From contig WHUX01000034.1 in the NCBI GenBank assembly GCA_015179025.1, positions 62,001-126,000 on the forward strand: a DNA stretch of 64,000 nucleotides, given 5' to 3'. The position numbers and the translations under genes are program-made. The stretch is from Terfezia claveryi. Taxonomy: Eukaryota; Ascomycota; Pezizomycetes; Pezizales; Pezizaceae. Below are positions 18,376 through 30,582 of the stretch, piece after piece (within the stretch, counting starts at the first letter, position 1; every line of letters starts with the position of its first letter). Below the pieces are notes generated by a model, which was not told the origin of the DNA, searched no databases, and saw nothing but the letters and a program-made list of their open reading frames with translations.

Positions 18376-21162
18376 CTAGGCCTCCACCCAAACCAACTTC
18401 CTCCCCACTGGCCTTCCCACAACCACACTCACCGTGGTATCAAGCCCTTCAATCTCTCCGAACTTCAGTTTGGAGGCCCTCTTGAACCTAGAGATAGCAG
18501 GGGTAACTCCAAAGCCGGCAGCAACAACAATCTGCTTCATCTGCATCTCCCCGACAACTAACTTTCGAACAACATCAATCCTCTCCTTCACACTATGCAA
18601 CTCTTTCATCCCATCCACGACGCCCAACGCAGTCCCAACTATTATCTCAAATGGTAGTTCTCTCAACACCTGTCGATCCATCTCCTCAACCATACATCCA
18701 TGTGCCAATTGGTGTAGACAACGTCCAATCATATCCGCCATCGTAGCCGAAAAGATCTCATAGAGCAATGCATGAACATAGCTGAATCTACCAATGGCTG
18801 CAAAAGACGGAACACAAGGTTGAAAAATATACTTTCCCTGGGCAAGTAGGAAATGAAGCGTTTCCAATCCCGATGACAAGTCATGGAAAGACTGGAGGTG
18901 AATTGCCAACTTTTTCTCACAAAAGCGCACGAGCTCAGGAATATCCAAAAGGGTAGCCGCTGCTAGAACTGACAGAATTCGCTTCAAAGAAGAATCTCGT
19001 GAAGGCATAAGAACTGGTGGCCAAACGCCTAGGGTGTTGAGATACTTAGATACCTTCCTGGAAGGGGCTTCTTGATGAGGACTAGTATCTTGCGTCTCAG
19101 AATTGCTTAACTGTCGTTCGAGTTCGAGGTCATCCCTGAGATCCTTTCCCTCCGTATCGTCTTCTGGTAGGTTCGCTGATAGTGGATGACAGCTAAACTC
19201 TGTGCGTCGAGCAGCATGGGCAATCAGTTCCGGCGACGGCGACGGCGCGGCACTCCGGTGGCCTCTAGACACCTCCTCTGCGGCCGATGACACCGAAAAA
19301 TTCGACTTTATAAATTTGCCATCGGAACTAGGCTCCACCTGCTCATCTGACTGAATTCTAGAGATCATATTCTGTAACTCGTGAGCGATCTGGCAGTCAA
19401 ACCATTCCTCAACCAACCTCTCACTGCATCCATACACCCATGCCAATGCTATTCTCACGGCAGTCTCCGTAAGGAACTTCATCAAATTTCCTGTAGTCCA
19501 CTTTACATTGCAATCCATAGCTTCTTCTTCATCTCGGAGAATGTCATCAAGAGATATCTGAATATGTCGCCCAATCTCTGGTGGTCCAGCCCACCCCATT
19601 TTTTCCAGAATGTTTACAGTGACCCCCATCCTTGCACCAACCAGAGAATGGAAAGGCAGCTCGAGACGATACAATACCCTTTCATCTACAAGTGAGGAAG
19701 AGAATGTAAGTCCCAATGTCAAATCGGCAAATGTAGACTTTCCAAACTGATCAAGAATGTGGTTGGTCACTTTCTTCTCGTTTGCCGACTGCAACCCATG
19801 ATCAAGAGCAGGGGACAAAGGACGGTGGTTCTGATGCTGATTGTAGCAATCGCTGTCATCAAGCTGCTGAAATAGTGGTGAGCCATTAAGAGCGTGGGTG
19901 TGAGGGAAAAATCGGCCCTGAGTCGAGGATGGGTACGGAAGAGGAGGGGGTGGGAACGGAGACACATGACCCGAGCTCCCTGAGGGGTTACTGTTTGAGG
20001 CGGGGTAGAACTCTGGATATGGCGGCTGAGGGTGTTGCATTAGGTGTGGATTGTGAGCGTGAAAGCTAGGACCATCTGTGGTTGGCGGGCGAGAGTCGGC
20101 TGGATTAGGGTACCCATTTGGTAGGTACTGCAGTGGAGGGTATGGATGGTGTTGGAAATGGGGCTGGGGATGTGGTGAGAAATGTGGGTTAGGAGGAAGC
20201 ATTTGTTGGTGGGGCGGCGGGTACTGAAACCCTCCTCCGTCGATCGATGAAGAAATTGAGCCTGTTGGTTGGTGATGCGGGTGGTATGAATGTCTTTGCT
20301 GAAGGTGATGTGGTGGAGGTGGCATGCCACCAAATCCTTCAGGGCCGTGGGGGAACAATGGAGAAAGCGGACTAGAATATGGATGCACTAAGGCTGCATG
20401 GTTGGAAACGGGATACGGGGGTGTAACCTGGGAGTGAAATACATGTAACATCGCTATCGGCGGCGGTGTTGCTGTCGACTGTGGATAGTGCTGATACTGA
20501 ACCTCTGGGTCACCTTCCGCAGATTGCTGTGGCTGCTGAGGGTTGAGCGAGTGCGATGTAGGGCAGTCAGACGAAGGTAGACCCCAGCCTTTAAGAGCGT
20601 CGTTTGATATCTCTATATGCTCTCGTCCGGCGGTCTGCTCACACCGTTCCCTCGTATATGTTGGCCCAGGTTCTGTGGCGGGATTGACTGCTTGCTCGCG
20701 TGTGGTCACGGGAGTCATTGGATCCATCCCATTGACACTCTTGCCCTCTTCTTGTCCTCCATCCTCATCCACGGCCAAATCCCCAAATCTAACCCCAGCT
20801 CCATCAGCACCATCCTGAACCCATAACTTCCCCCTCTTCTTCCCTTCTGCACTCCCAAAGTCTGCCGGCTTCATCTTTTTTCTCCTCCACACGCTCTCCT
20901 TTACCGCTGCAGGTGGCACAGGTATATTGTTTGATATCGATCCGTTTGCCCCACTAGCCACCCCGTTTGCCACCGGTAGATCTGCCACCATCACCCCATT
21001 GTCTGGTCCTGTTCCCATTGCCCTACTCTCATCCTTCTTCGCGCCCGGATCCTCCTGCCGTCGAGCCTTCTCCACTGTGGGAATTCGTAACAGCGGCAAC
21101 GCCGGTACTATCGTCGTTTCCACCGATGGCCCCGGCCTATTCAACACCTTATCCATTGTCAT
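18376..21162 (-). CDS. Large BTB-like domain protein with His/Pro/Gln-rich middle
   Basis: A single uninterrupted frame gives 928 residues from ATG (MTMDKVLNRPG). Residues about 210-460 are rich in P, H, Q and Y (for example PPPHHLQQRHSYHPHHQP) and likely disordered. From about residue 465 a folded part begins with ILDQFGKSTFADLTLGLTF and PFHSLVGARMG, the layout of fungal BTB/POZ domains (an ADLTL strand followed by the HS-L-AR helix). A helical BACK-like C-terminal region follows (LDIPELVRFCEKKLAIHL, EEMDRQVLRELPFEIIVG). Such proteins are protein-interaction scaffolds, and the exact role is unknown. No intron is needed. The next gene upstream on this strand starts about 2.7 kb away. Confidence 0.6.
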   Translation of the reverse strand: MTMDKVLNRPGPSVETTIVPALPLLRIPTVEKARRQEDPGAKKDESRAMGTGPDNGVMVADLPVANGVASGANGSISNNIPVPPAAVKESVWRRKKMKPADFGSAEGKKRGKLWVQDGADGAGVRFGDLAVDEDGGQEEGKSVNGMDPMTPVTTREQAVNPATEPGPTYTRERCEQTAGREHIEISNDALKGWGLPSSDCPTSHSLNPQQPQQSAEGDPEVQYQHYPQSTATPPPIAMLHVFHSQVTPPYPVSNHAALVHPYSSPLSPLFPHGPEGFGGMPPPPHHLQQRHSYHPHHQPTGSISSSIDGGGFQYPPPHQQMLPPNPHFSPHPQPHFQHHPYPPLQYLPNGYPNPADSRPPTTDGPSFHAHNPHLMQHPQPPYPEFYPASNSNPSGSSGHVSPFPPPPLPYPSSTQGRFFPHTHALNGSPLFQQLDDSDCYNQHQNHRPLSPALDHGLQSANEKKVTNHILDQFGKSTFADLTLGLTFSSSLVDERVLYRLELPFHSLVGARMGVTVNILEKMGWAGPPEIGRHIQISLDDILRDEEEAMDCNVKWTTGNLMKFLTETAVRIALAWVYGCSERLVEEWFDCQIAHELQNMISRIQSDEQVEPSSDGKFIKSNFSVSSAAEEVSRGHRSAAPSPSPELIAHAARRTEFSCHPLSANLPEDDTEGKDLRDDLELERQLSNSETQDTSPHQEAPSRKVSKYLNTLGVWPPVLMPSRDSSLKRILSVLAAATLLDIPELVRFCEKKLAIHLQSFHDLSSGLETLHFLLAQGKYIFQPCVPSFAAIGRFSYVHALLYEIFSATMADMIGRCLHQLAHGCMVEEMDRQVLRELPFEIIVGTALGVVDGMKELHSVKERIDVVRKLVVGEMQMKQIVVAAGFGVTPAISRFKRASKLKFGEIEGLDTTVSVVVGRPVGRKLVWVEA

Positions 21163-22019
21163 TTTGTGAAGACTGAATTACCGCTAGCTAACTGAAAACA
21201 GGAATCGAGAGAAGGAATGGAATGGGATTGAATGTACGCTGCAATACCCCAGCTGCTGTCGAACCAGGCGAGATATGATGAGGGAACTCGTATACGTAGC
21301 ACAGGAAAAATCCTCAAACCAAAATTAAAAATTCTCACGCAAGAAAATATTTACTCTGCAAGCAGGCTAGGGTTGTAAATAAAATTCAGGAGGAACGAGC
21401 AGTGGGAGTCCGGAAGCTATTAAAAGTTTATAGAACTGATGAAAGAATTGCTGGCTATATATGCTATAGCGCTCTGGGGGAACCCAAAGGTCTGGTTTCT
21501 GGTTCCCTCATGCTGTGCCTGCTGGCGGGCCTTAAAGGCGTTGGTTCGTTGGTGGGGCAGGGATTGATGAGCGCAATGTGTATCGTAGGCTGCCTGCTGC
21601 CGAATACTCATGCACTAGGACAGATAGGGCGCGAGAAGCGAATGAGTCCCGTGTCGAGTGGAAGTTTGGATGGATGGGATGGATGGGATGGGGATGGGGA
21701 TGGATAGATGGGGTGGTGAGGCTACGGAGGTCTACGGAGGTATGGGCGGGCAGTGATGTGATGTGATGCGATGTGATGTGATGTCGATATTCTTTGTTTT
21801 GAAAATGACAATGGAATTGAATGGCATCAGTATGCAGCGAGGGTTTCGGGGATGCTGCATAGCAACTGTCTCAAGGGCATCAAGGGACGTTTGTCCAAAC
21901 GAAACACAAGCGGTTGCAAACAATTGAATGTAATTCTAAAACGGCCAAGAAATAAATCGGATTTATGTATGAATCTGCCTGAAACCCCATTGTACAGCCC
22001 ACCCCCATCCCCCATCCCC
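21163..22019. other. Intergenic region with short tandem repeats
   Basis: This is the promoter side of the BTB-like gene and the 3' flank of GTB1. It holds GGATG/GGGAT-type tandem repeats at about 21666-21715 and a TGATG array at about 21752-21785. No gene is visible. Confidence 0.5.
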
Positions 22020-23856
22020 CTACAGCTCATCCCTCACCTGCTCCCCCATCTTCTCCTCGGCGGATTTTTCCCCCTCACATACCACCGGTGTCCCCACTTC
22101 ATAAGTATACACACACTTCTCCGTCTCGACAACACTCCTAATCTCATTCTCCACCGCACAATACAATTCAATCCTAGCGCTCCTCTTCGGGCCATTCCAG
22201 CACTGTGACCCTCCATCATAATGCAACACCCACCCTGACAGCTTCTCCTCATGAGCCTCATCTACATCGTCACAAGGGAAAATCCCTTCCTGCTCCGTGG
22301 CGGAGGTTGATGGTGGGGTAATTTCGATGCGTTGATGATCTCCAAGGAAGGAGGAGCTGGAGTCCTTGAGAGAGCGTTGGTATGCTTTTTCAAAGAAGCA
22401 GAATTCATATTTGTACTCCCCGACATCACGATCGATGCAGACGCCCTTGAGTGAGCGAAAGACTTCGTAGGGGCCGTAGTCCTTGGAGAGCTCGGATTTG
22501 CTGTTGGTGAGAGAATTACGTTTTGCAGTGAGCTCGGTTTCGGCGGCAGACGCAGCGGCTTTCGCGTCGAGAACAGCTATCACGTAGGGAGTAAAGTTAG
22601 TCTAAAGAGATGCGTACGGGCGTTAAGATAATAGTTTTATCTGGCACACATACCTGTAGGCTCGTGGGTTGTCGGAGGGATATGTTCCGCCAACAAGCCA
22701 TTATCCACCAAGAATTTCCTCGCTTCGTCCATCTTCTGCCTAACCCAATCTTTCATATTTTTCGGCAGATACTCCTCAAATCTATATATCGACAGGATCT
22801 CCTCCTCCTCCTCTTGCGCCGGCATTAATTCATCCCAATCGATTCCCTCTCCGTTTAGCAAATCGTCCAGATCTCTCTCTTCCGCATCGCTCCTTGCCAC
22901 ACTCTTCCCTTCAGCAACGTAATCATCCCATTTTCTCACCGCCCCCTTAACCCCCTCGTCATTAAAATTCGGATTATAGGTTTGCTTTAACCCTTCTAGA
23001 ATTTTCTCTGCCTCCGTCAACCTCTCTCTTAGATCTCTCTCATCATCTCTTAGCTTCTGCAAGTACACCTTCAACTCATCTATTCTCTGCTGGGCTATCT
23101 CCCTCACAATATTCGTCTTCTCCGTCTTCTTGCTTGCCTTAACTGCCTTCGCTCGCTCTCTCACCTCAACAACCTTCACTTCCTCGAGTAACCCCGCATG
23201 TTTCTTCTCCAACCCCTCAATCACAACCTCAAGTTGCTTCAACCCCGCCTCCAGCTCCCCTCTCATCACCTTCGCCTTCTCAATAAGCTCCGCTCTTTTC
23301 TTTCCCCCCTCATTACGGACCTTCCACCGCTCCCCCAGTAGCTGCTTCACCTTCGCCCCAATCTCCTTGCATCGATTCTCGCATTGCAGCCCTCCCACGT
23401 GATTATATTCATCACTGCCATCACAGCATATCTCGTAATCGCATACTCCATCATTCACCCTATTCAGTGGTAGATACTGCGGTATCGATCCCGGTTGATT
23501 CGCGCAATAGAATCCCTTCACCGCAAGCTGCGCATGCGGGAGATGCGCACAGGCAGACGTCCCAGGCTCATCCGATCCATCAGGGCAATCGCAATAATCG
23601 TCGTTGACAGCAGAGAAAGGTATTGTGATTGATGGGTGGGTTAGACATGTGAAATGTTGGTCGGAGCCGGTAGGAGTGTAAAGCTGTGCATCTGAAGTCA
23701 CGGATTCATGGTTAGCTTTAGATACCTTACGCCTCGAGAGCTATCGTGTTTAAACTTACCTTTCGGATCAACCCCTTTAGGTACCCCGGGATTCGCTAAC
23801 GCTCCACCAGCACTCGCCGCAAGCAGCACAGCCGCCGATAATAATTGGTGATGCAT
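22020..23856 (-). CDS. GTB1: Glucosidase II beta subunit
   Basis: Three exons (23856-23760, 23691-22654, 22576-22020) join in frame to 563 residues. Exon 1 encodes a signal peptide (MHHQLLSAAVLLAASAGGALA). Next come two LDL-receptor class A-like cysteine modules (DDYCDCPDGSDEPGT and NDGVCDYEICCDGSDE). A long Glu/Lys-rich coiled coil covers about residues 140-270. The C-terminal MRH-type lectin domain has GPYEVFRSLKGVCID, YEFCFF and WNGPKRSARIELYC. The last four residues are RDEL, an ER-retrieval signal. The protein is the regulatory partner of the glucosidase II catalytic subunit, which trims glucose from N-glycans during ER quality control. Both introns have clean GTAAG/GTATGT donors and AG acceptors. 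Confidence 0.95.
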
Positions 23857-25016
23857 CTAGATCTCCCAGAGCTGCAAAATAGTTTGGTCAAGGAATGAAA
23901 GTGGATATGTATGTAAGCAAAAGGAAAACACGGTGATTGATCGAAATAAACACCAACCAGCGTCACTCGATGCCAATTGGCGGTAACGGTCCGGTACCGG
24001 GAAATAGGAACGGTGTTTGTTTTGCCGGAAAAAGGCCACATGGAGTTCTTGGCCGGAGACTCACGTGCGGCCACAATTTCAGGGTAACAGTCTTACCTCC
24101 CTCGAATAGTATCGGATGTCGATAAGTCCAAAAAATAGAATTATTTTGTGTACGAATGTATCTAATCTATATTCAAGTATATATGTATATAAAAGTTTCA
24201 ATCCCCATATAGTGAAGTCTCGATACAAGGTGACCAGTGCGGAGTTAACCTTCTTAGTGCACCTTCTAGAGGTGTCAAGGGCAATGCTATCCATCCATGT
24301 AGTCGAGGTATGGATACAAGCCCGCAGCCCAAACTCAGACTGCCAAGCTCTATACAATTAGTTGGGATATCCAGTTCCCAATAATCGCGCATATTTGTAC
24401 CTATGTGCATGCAATCCCCCACGCAAAACCTTTATAAATGCATAAGCCCCGGTTCCAAGGCTATGCTATTATAGAAGTTTGACCCTACACGACTTACTAC
24501 TCGATGGTACGTAGTGGCAGACTAGACTACGTAAGTATATTGGTAGTGCTGGGTTCTTTTCTTAGTTAAGTAGAAAGGTAGATAAAGCATGGAAAAACAA
24601 TGATACTAGTATCTACTGTGAAGATCAGGGTAACTGTCTATCCACGCGAGTGCCATTTTGAGCAAATAAGGTCAATATTATTTAAAATCAGCCAATACAT
24701 ACATCACTGAAGCACATCATACTAAGTACTCCGGAATAGCCTATTTAAGAGGCATATAGTCTAGATCCTAATCACCAGGAAATGCATACCCAGCTACTTA
24801 AGTATGCAAAACTAATACAATACACACTGATAATACATGCTTGAAACGACAGAAAGACAGTAACATATATCCAAGTCCATATTTTTTTATGTATCTGACA
24901 GTGATATGTCTGGGTATACATGCATCCACAATATATAAACCCCGTTTCCATAATTTATAAACTCCAAAATCTATGGATGGAGTCGAAGATATTGCCCCCC
25001 TTTCCTGGGAGTTAAC
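23857..25016. other. Intergenic region upstream of GTB1
   Basis: About 1.2 kb separates GTB1 from the ketopantoate reductase-like gene. It includes the GTB1 promoter near 23860-24100 and AT-rich DNA after that. No coding features are supported. Confidence 0.4.
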
Positions 25017-26171
25017 TCATACCCTCACCTGCTTGAAACTGTAATTCATAGCCTGCAAAATCGGATACAATGCCCTACATCGAGGATATCAGTTACCAAC
25101 CCCAAACACAGATTAGATAATAAAAGGAACATACTTCAACATCGGCATCTCCACCCCCAACCTCTCCCCCGTCCTTACCACCTCCCCACAGAACGCCTCC
25201 ACTTCCATCTCAACCCCATTCCTCGCATCCTCCAACATACTCGGGGTAATCGGCACCAGCCTCTCCGCCAAGGCAATAGTCCAACCCGCCGTGGCAGCCT
25301 CATTACTCCACAGCATTAGAGCCTCCTTGGCCACTTTTCCCTCTCCCTCACCTTCGCTCGCGAGTTGTCCGTCAGCGCCTAGTATGCCTAGAGCTCGTTT
25401 AGCAACTACAATAAGCTCCTGGGAGAGCTAGCGAGGAATGCGTGGGTATCTAGTCCTGAAACTGTGCAGAGAACGTTCCAGCAGCCCATTCCAAAGTATC
25501 TTGAGCCACCTGTAGGACTGTATGTGCGGTATAGCAGCAGCATTGCACCCCCACCCTGGAGTAAATCTGTGATAAGCTGGAGTGACGGATGTGTAGGTTC
25601 CCTGGCGGGTAGGTCTGGGTATAACCCCAGCTTGACAATATATATATCCCCCACGTGAACGATCTTCCCTGGTGCTGGCTGGCTACAGCTGATGTAGAGA
25701 ACTGCGCTGATAACCGGGTTCGATGGGAATGCATCCTTGTACGGCGCCTCGATGTTAATACCAGTTTGGAATAGTACTATCGCAGACTTTCCCGGGATGA
25801 CGATGTGGGCAGGAATATCTACTTTGCCTGAAGCCTTGGTGCAGACAAGGACGAGGTCGTATTCAACGATTGATTTGGTAGGGTCGTTGGGGCAGGCGAC
25901 TTCAAAGACATCACAAATGACTCTTTGTGGACGGAATTGGCCGGAGCCAAAGTGGGAGGAATCGATGGTGAACCCCGAGGATTGGACGATGGAATAGTTG
26001 GACCGACAGGCCATGGTGAAATTGACAGGGCGGGAGCCGAGGGAAATGATCCAGGAGTACAGGGCGCCCACAGCTGTGCGAAAAGTTAGCAGAGTGCTAA
26101 ATTAGGTAGATGGGTTCTTGAAGATCGCAAATACCCCCTTCACCATAGGTGAATAGGCTTCTGGTTCCCAT
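25017..26171 (-). CDS. Ketopantoate reductase-like protein (2-dehydropantoate 2-reductase family), apparent frameshift
   Basis: Exon 1 (26171-26135) encodes MGTRSLFTYGEG and joins exon 2 (from 26073) to make the Rossmann motif GEGAVGALYSW. The family middle reads LVLVCTKA and later GCWNVLCTVSGLDTHAF. The C-terminal domain signature is PSMLEDARNGVEMEVEAFCGEVV. A last exon (25074-25017) gives ALYPILQAMNYSF after an intron with GTATGT donor. Around 25419-25425 the frame must slip by one base (from FLASS into QELIVVAKRALG), so as given the gene is broken unless the assembly lost a base there. With the slip it would be about 344 residues, normal for the family. The enzyme makes pantoate with NADPH for pantothenate and CoA synthesis; fungal paralogues with other substrates exist. 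Confidence 0.75.
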
Positions 26172-26978
26172 CACGTTGTTGTTCCTGAACAGTGCCCGCC
26201 GTTGCTCGGGAGTGAGAATCCCGGTTAAAGGTTCAGGACAGGTTTGATCTGACTTCGTCGCTATTGTCGCATAATCCCAGAAGCCACTGCAGATCTACCT
26301 GTAAGAGCGGATTCAGATCAATATAAAACCCACCCCCACCCGGAAGCGAAATGTTAGATCAATAGGTATAAAACCCACCCCACCCCGGAAGCGAGATGTT
26401 AGTCATCTTCTCGGGTACCTCCACGTTTATCCCTACAGGGCACATACATATATATATATATATGAGGCTTTTAGTTGCGAACCATGCCCTTTGGCCCAAG
26501 GGGGGATATATATGTATGCACCACCTGCATGTCGTACATAACATATTTGCATTGAGTGAGAGATGCTTGGTTCGCGTGCAAGATCACCAACAAGATCAGC
26601 AATATCAGATACTCCGGTCTGTTCCTTACAGAACAGCACTGCCGTTTATTACCGTTGCTGGAATCTATATAGGCAGAAAACTGGGGGGTATGTGGGCACG
26701 GGTCTAAGATATGTGAATACTTTTGCCAATATACATCCATCCGGGAGTGACAAAACCAGCGGGTCCATACATATCTAAATCATAAACGCGAGTAATACCC
26801 TTGACCTGACAGAGTAGGCCCCGCGTAACTATTCCTGGGAGCACATTGAGTTTGCGCTCCTGATGAATCCATATTTTCCTCAATTAAAGTACTGTATATG
26901 TAAGTAAAAGTTCCGCAACCCTCATTACGCCCTTCCACTCCTCCAGGCTCACCCTCACACCCGTACCCCTCACAGAAC
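26172..26978. other. Intergenic region
   Basis: It lies between the ketopantoate reductase-like start and the DPM3 stop. A near-duplicate pair (AAAACCCACCCC, then CCCGGAAGCGA-ATGTTAG) occurs at 26324-26356 and 26368-26402. A TATATA run is present at 26446-26463. No gene is visible. Confidence 0.4.
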
Positions 26979-27425
26979 TTAATCTACCGACACCCCCTTT
27001 GCCCGCAGCTCCTTCTTCGCCTGGTCAATCTCCTACAGCACATTCCAAGTCAGTCAGCCATTATCGTATCTCCCCCCCCCAACGTCCCCTCCATCCACCC
27101 CAACACACACAATCCAACACTTACCTTCATCAACTCCTCATATGCCTCCTTCTTATCCTTAAACGTCACAATACCTATTCCCAGGCTAAAGAGAAGATAT
27201 GCGCCGAAAGTAACGAGCGCCCAGAATGGGAGTATAGGGATAATTTCGCTTTGGATAGTTTCGGAGAAAGGGATGATTCCAAGGAAACAGGCGAGGTAGA
27301 GCTACACCATGTTCGCTATTAGCTTCTGGGGTAATGGGAATAGAGTTATAATGCGGGATAGACTTGGAGGGGTGTACAGAGGAGAGCAGGAGCCCAGCAG
27401 AGATAGTCTGTGTCGCGCGCGTCAT
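26979..27425 (-). CDS. DPM3: Dolichol-phosphate mannosyltransferase subunit 3
   Basis: Three small exons (27425-27378, 27301-27125, 27032-26979) join to 92 residues, the normal DPM3 size. The N-terminal half has two membrane segments (LLLSSLYLACFLG, then ILPFWALVTFGAYLLFSLG). The conserved cytosolic end reads GIVTFKDKKEAYEELMKEI and AKKELRAKGV. DPM3 is the small ER membrane subunit that tethers the catalytic DPM1 and so supports dolichol-phosphate-mannose synthesis for N-glycans, GPI anchors and O-mannosylation. The gene is easy to miss because its exons are short. It is divergent from the SmgGDS-type gene, with 345 bases between starts. Confidence 0.9.
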
Positions 27426-27770
27426 ATTTGTGTTTGTATAGGTAAGGTATAACTCAAGGAAATCAGGTCAGGCGTCAGGCGGAAAGTGGGAATTAACAGC
27501 AGGCTTAAGGAACGTGGTGGTGAAGATGTGTTCGGTCTTTTTGGTCTTTTTGGTCTTTTTAAGAATGGTGGATCGCTTCAGCTGCGCAGGAGCAGAAGCT
27601 TAGCTGTCCTGAATGGTTGCTAAAAGTTGTATCTTGGCATATATTTATGCATCTCTGCGGGCTCTTCTCTTGGGTTCACCAGCCCCACATAAGCACCAGA
27701 CAGGATTCCACATTTACCAGTACTTCAATTACTCTGGTGATTTAGCATATTTAATGCCCAGGAAGCTCTC
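27426..27770. promoter_or_regulatory. Divergent promoter between DPM3 and the SmgGDS-type gene
   Basis: A 345-bp spacer lies between two outward-facing starts. It holds a triple tandem GGTCTTTTT near 27534-27560. I infer a shared promoter; no factor site is recognised. Confidence 0.5.
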
Positions 27771-30193
27771 ATGATAATGGACATCACTCAACTCAAACAA
27801 CTCCTCTCCTCCTCACACAAAACCGCCGATGCCCTCCTCCCGGTAAAAGAGTACCTCACTTCCCTTTGGGCCAACCCAGATAAATCCGATGAGTTCCTAG
27901 AAGCGTTAATGGAATGTGCGGATGCTAGCAGAGACGGTACTTATCTACCCACCTATCTGCTCCGGATGTTGGACAGCATAGCTGATCAGTCTTGTGGGTT
28001 TGAAATGGAAAAGAGGACTGGAGGGTTCCGATAGGTGATTCAGGGATTTTGGAGTTAGTAGCGGATGTGCTTGATGAGGAGACCGAGAGGGGAGAGGATG
28101 CGAGGGTGGTGGTGCAGAATCAGGCATTGAAGCTGTGTGGGAATGGGTGTGCCGAGAAAGGTTATATTGTCCACCAATGATACTTTGGAGCTGTGATGCT
28201 AATGATGGGTGTTGGGGGGTAGATGTTAATCGTACACGGATGGCTTCCAGGAAGAATGGACTAAGATCGTTGGTTCAAGCTATCACGAATGATAAACTTC
28301 TGAAATTTGGTATTCCGGTGTTATATAACATCTGCTTAGACTATGGTACGGAGTGGACTACCCATAAAGGGAAATTTGACCAATCAGACGCTGACGGAAA
28401 CTGGCGGTTTTGATTTCTAGAGGACACACAAAAACAAGCCATCAGAGACGGGGTTGGAGATGCCCTCTTCACCCTCCTCAAACGGGATGTACTCAAAGAC
28501 AACGATGACGAGAATATCCTCGAGGGAGCTCTTGAAGAGCGTTTGATGATGATAACTGAGTTACTAGTGAAGCATGGTCTGTAGCACCTCCCCAAGAGAG
28601 CCTCCCAAAACTATAAACCTCATACTGAACATTTCCCGCCCATAGACGAATTCAAAGACTCCCTCGATCCCTCCTCCATATCTGTCCTCCTCAAACTCGC
28701 CCTCTCCTCTAACCTCACCGAGATCGAAATCTACGCCTACCTTCTCCACTTCATCAACTCCCTCCTCTCTCATGAGTCCTTCCAAACCCACATCATCACC
28801 ACCGGCGCGGTAGAATCCCTCCTAGACATTCTAGAGGATAGCTACACCCGCTTTAGTGACGATGAGGAGGAATCCGAGACCACGAGAAAGATATTGACAC
28901 ATCTCCGGAAGACTCTTATAATATCCCTGAGCAACATTAGTAGTAATAAGCATTTCACGGAGAAATATCCACTCGACTCTTCCCCGCTACTAAAGAAACT
29001 ACATACATGGTTGTGTCTATCTAGCATAAGTACACCTTCCGGTGGGAAACAAACACCAAACCATCTCCTCCAGGAGGCCCTACAGACTTCGGCGTGTATT
29101 ATGCTTGGGAATGTCGCTACTTCAGATGAGATTTGTCTGACTTTGGTTAAGGTTTACGAGATACACATGACTCTCATCAGAATCATGGGGCAGAAAGATA
29201 AAGACTACGGCACGGTATTCTCCGCTGTAGGCATGCTCCGGAACCTCGTTCTCCCTGCAGACAATAAGGTCATTGTTGGTAAACCCGAATACGGCATCTG
29301 GCAGGCCCTAGAGACTCGGTGGCTTCATGGTATAGAAGGCGGAATTGAAAAACAAGTCCCATATGCCGTCAGTGGACTAGTGAGGCTCGTTATCAGGGGC
29401 TGTAAAGAGAATGCAATCCGACTACTTGAAAACGCTGATTCTCAACTTGATAGTTCGGAGGAGGAAAAGGAGAAGACAGTAACTAGGCTATCGATCCTGC
29501 TAAACCTGTACGCGAAATCGGATGAAATTCCTACGAAAACGGAGTATGCGAGAACAGTATGTGAGATCCTGAGGTGCGTGGCTGGTTGGAAGAAACAAAG
29601 CACAACACGTATGACTGTTGACGAAGGGACCGGGTTGTCGATCGATGATGTGCAAAAGAGGATATTTGATGCTGAAGCGAGGTTTAAGAACCACGAGATG
29701 ATCCCACAAGTTCTAGCCGATATGGTCAGCCAGGATAAATGGCCTGCTATTCGCAGCGAGGGTATCTTCTCTTTGGGATTACTGGCTGCTGGATTCGGTA
29801 GTGCTGCACCGGGGGTTGAAATTGAAAAAAAGGGAGCGAGGTTGGTTTGGAGAGCGAAACAGGAATGGTGGCCTGCTGTGTCCGGGGAAGAGGGGGCTGA
29901 TATATGGGGGGGGATTATTGGGGAAGTGGGGGAGAAGGAGGGAAAGAAGAAGAAGAAGAAGAAGGTGGTATTGGAAGGAAGGGACTTTGCAAATGCGTTG
30001 GTGTTGGCCGCGGAGGTGAGGAGGAGATTGGTGAGTTCTAATCTATCTGGTTGGGTGCTACTGGGTTCTACTAGATGCTAATTTGGGGATATAGGATGGG
30101 GAGCTGGAGACGCAGGAGAAGGAGCAGTTGGATGGGTTGATGAGGAGGTTGACGAGTGGGGGTACTGAGCAGGGGGTGAGGTTGGTTACATGA
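27771..30193 (+). CDS. SmgGDS-like armadillo-repeat protein (small-GTPase dissociation stimulator family)
   Basis: Six exons fit in frame: 27771-27936, 28035-28160, 28223-28345, 28421-28576, 28646-30030 and 30095-30193, giving 684 residues. The protein is all helical in look, with armadillo-type units. Examples are NQALKLCGNGCAEKDVNRTR, KFGIPVLYNICLDYEDTQ, LRKTLIISLSNISSN, SACIMLGNVATSDEIC and FSAVGMLRNLVLP. This pattern of N-C-D/NxR repeats matches Rap1GDS1/SmgGDS and its fungal relatives, which act as chaperones or exchange factors for prenylated Rho/Rap GTPases. A Lys-rich patch (KEGKKKKKKK) lies near residue 630. Intron donors include two weaker ones (GTTATA, GTCTGT), so exons 2 and 4 need transcript support. 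Confidence 0.75.
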
Positions 30194-30582
30194 TTTTTAT
30201 TAGAGCGTGCTAGTGCAGGAGGGAGATGAGGGGCTTAGAAGAGGACATTGCACAGAATATTTTGAGAAATCATGGGAATACTTGGCCTTGGGAAACAAAG
30301 TTACCCTCAACTACACATCGACAAGTAGTTATCTCGACTGGATGCATGAATTGAATGAATTGAATGAAGGAACGAGGTGGGAGTGATCAGCCTGCCTAAA
30401 CATACCAGTAGGAACTCAACACTGGAACACTGCAACAAGAGGAAAAATGGAACAGAAAAAAAAAGAAAATATATATACCAGAAATGAAAATTCCCCTACC
30501 AACACCATCCCATCGAGATCTATCGAATAATCCTGCCACCGTCTCCCCTCATATTCTAAACCTCTCACGCTCTTCTATCTAC
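30194..30582. terminator. Convergent 3' flanks
   Basis: This is a tail-to-tail spacer between the SmgGDS-type gene (+) and the cytochrome c heme lyase gene (-), so both 3' UTRs must end here. An A-rich stretch lies at 30444-30475. Confidence 0.4.
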
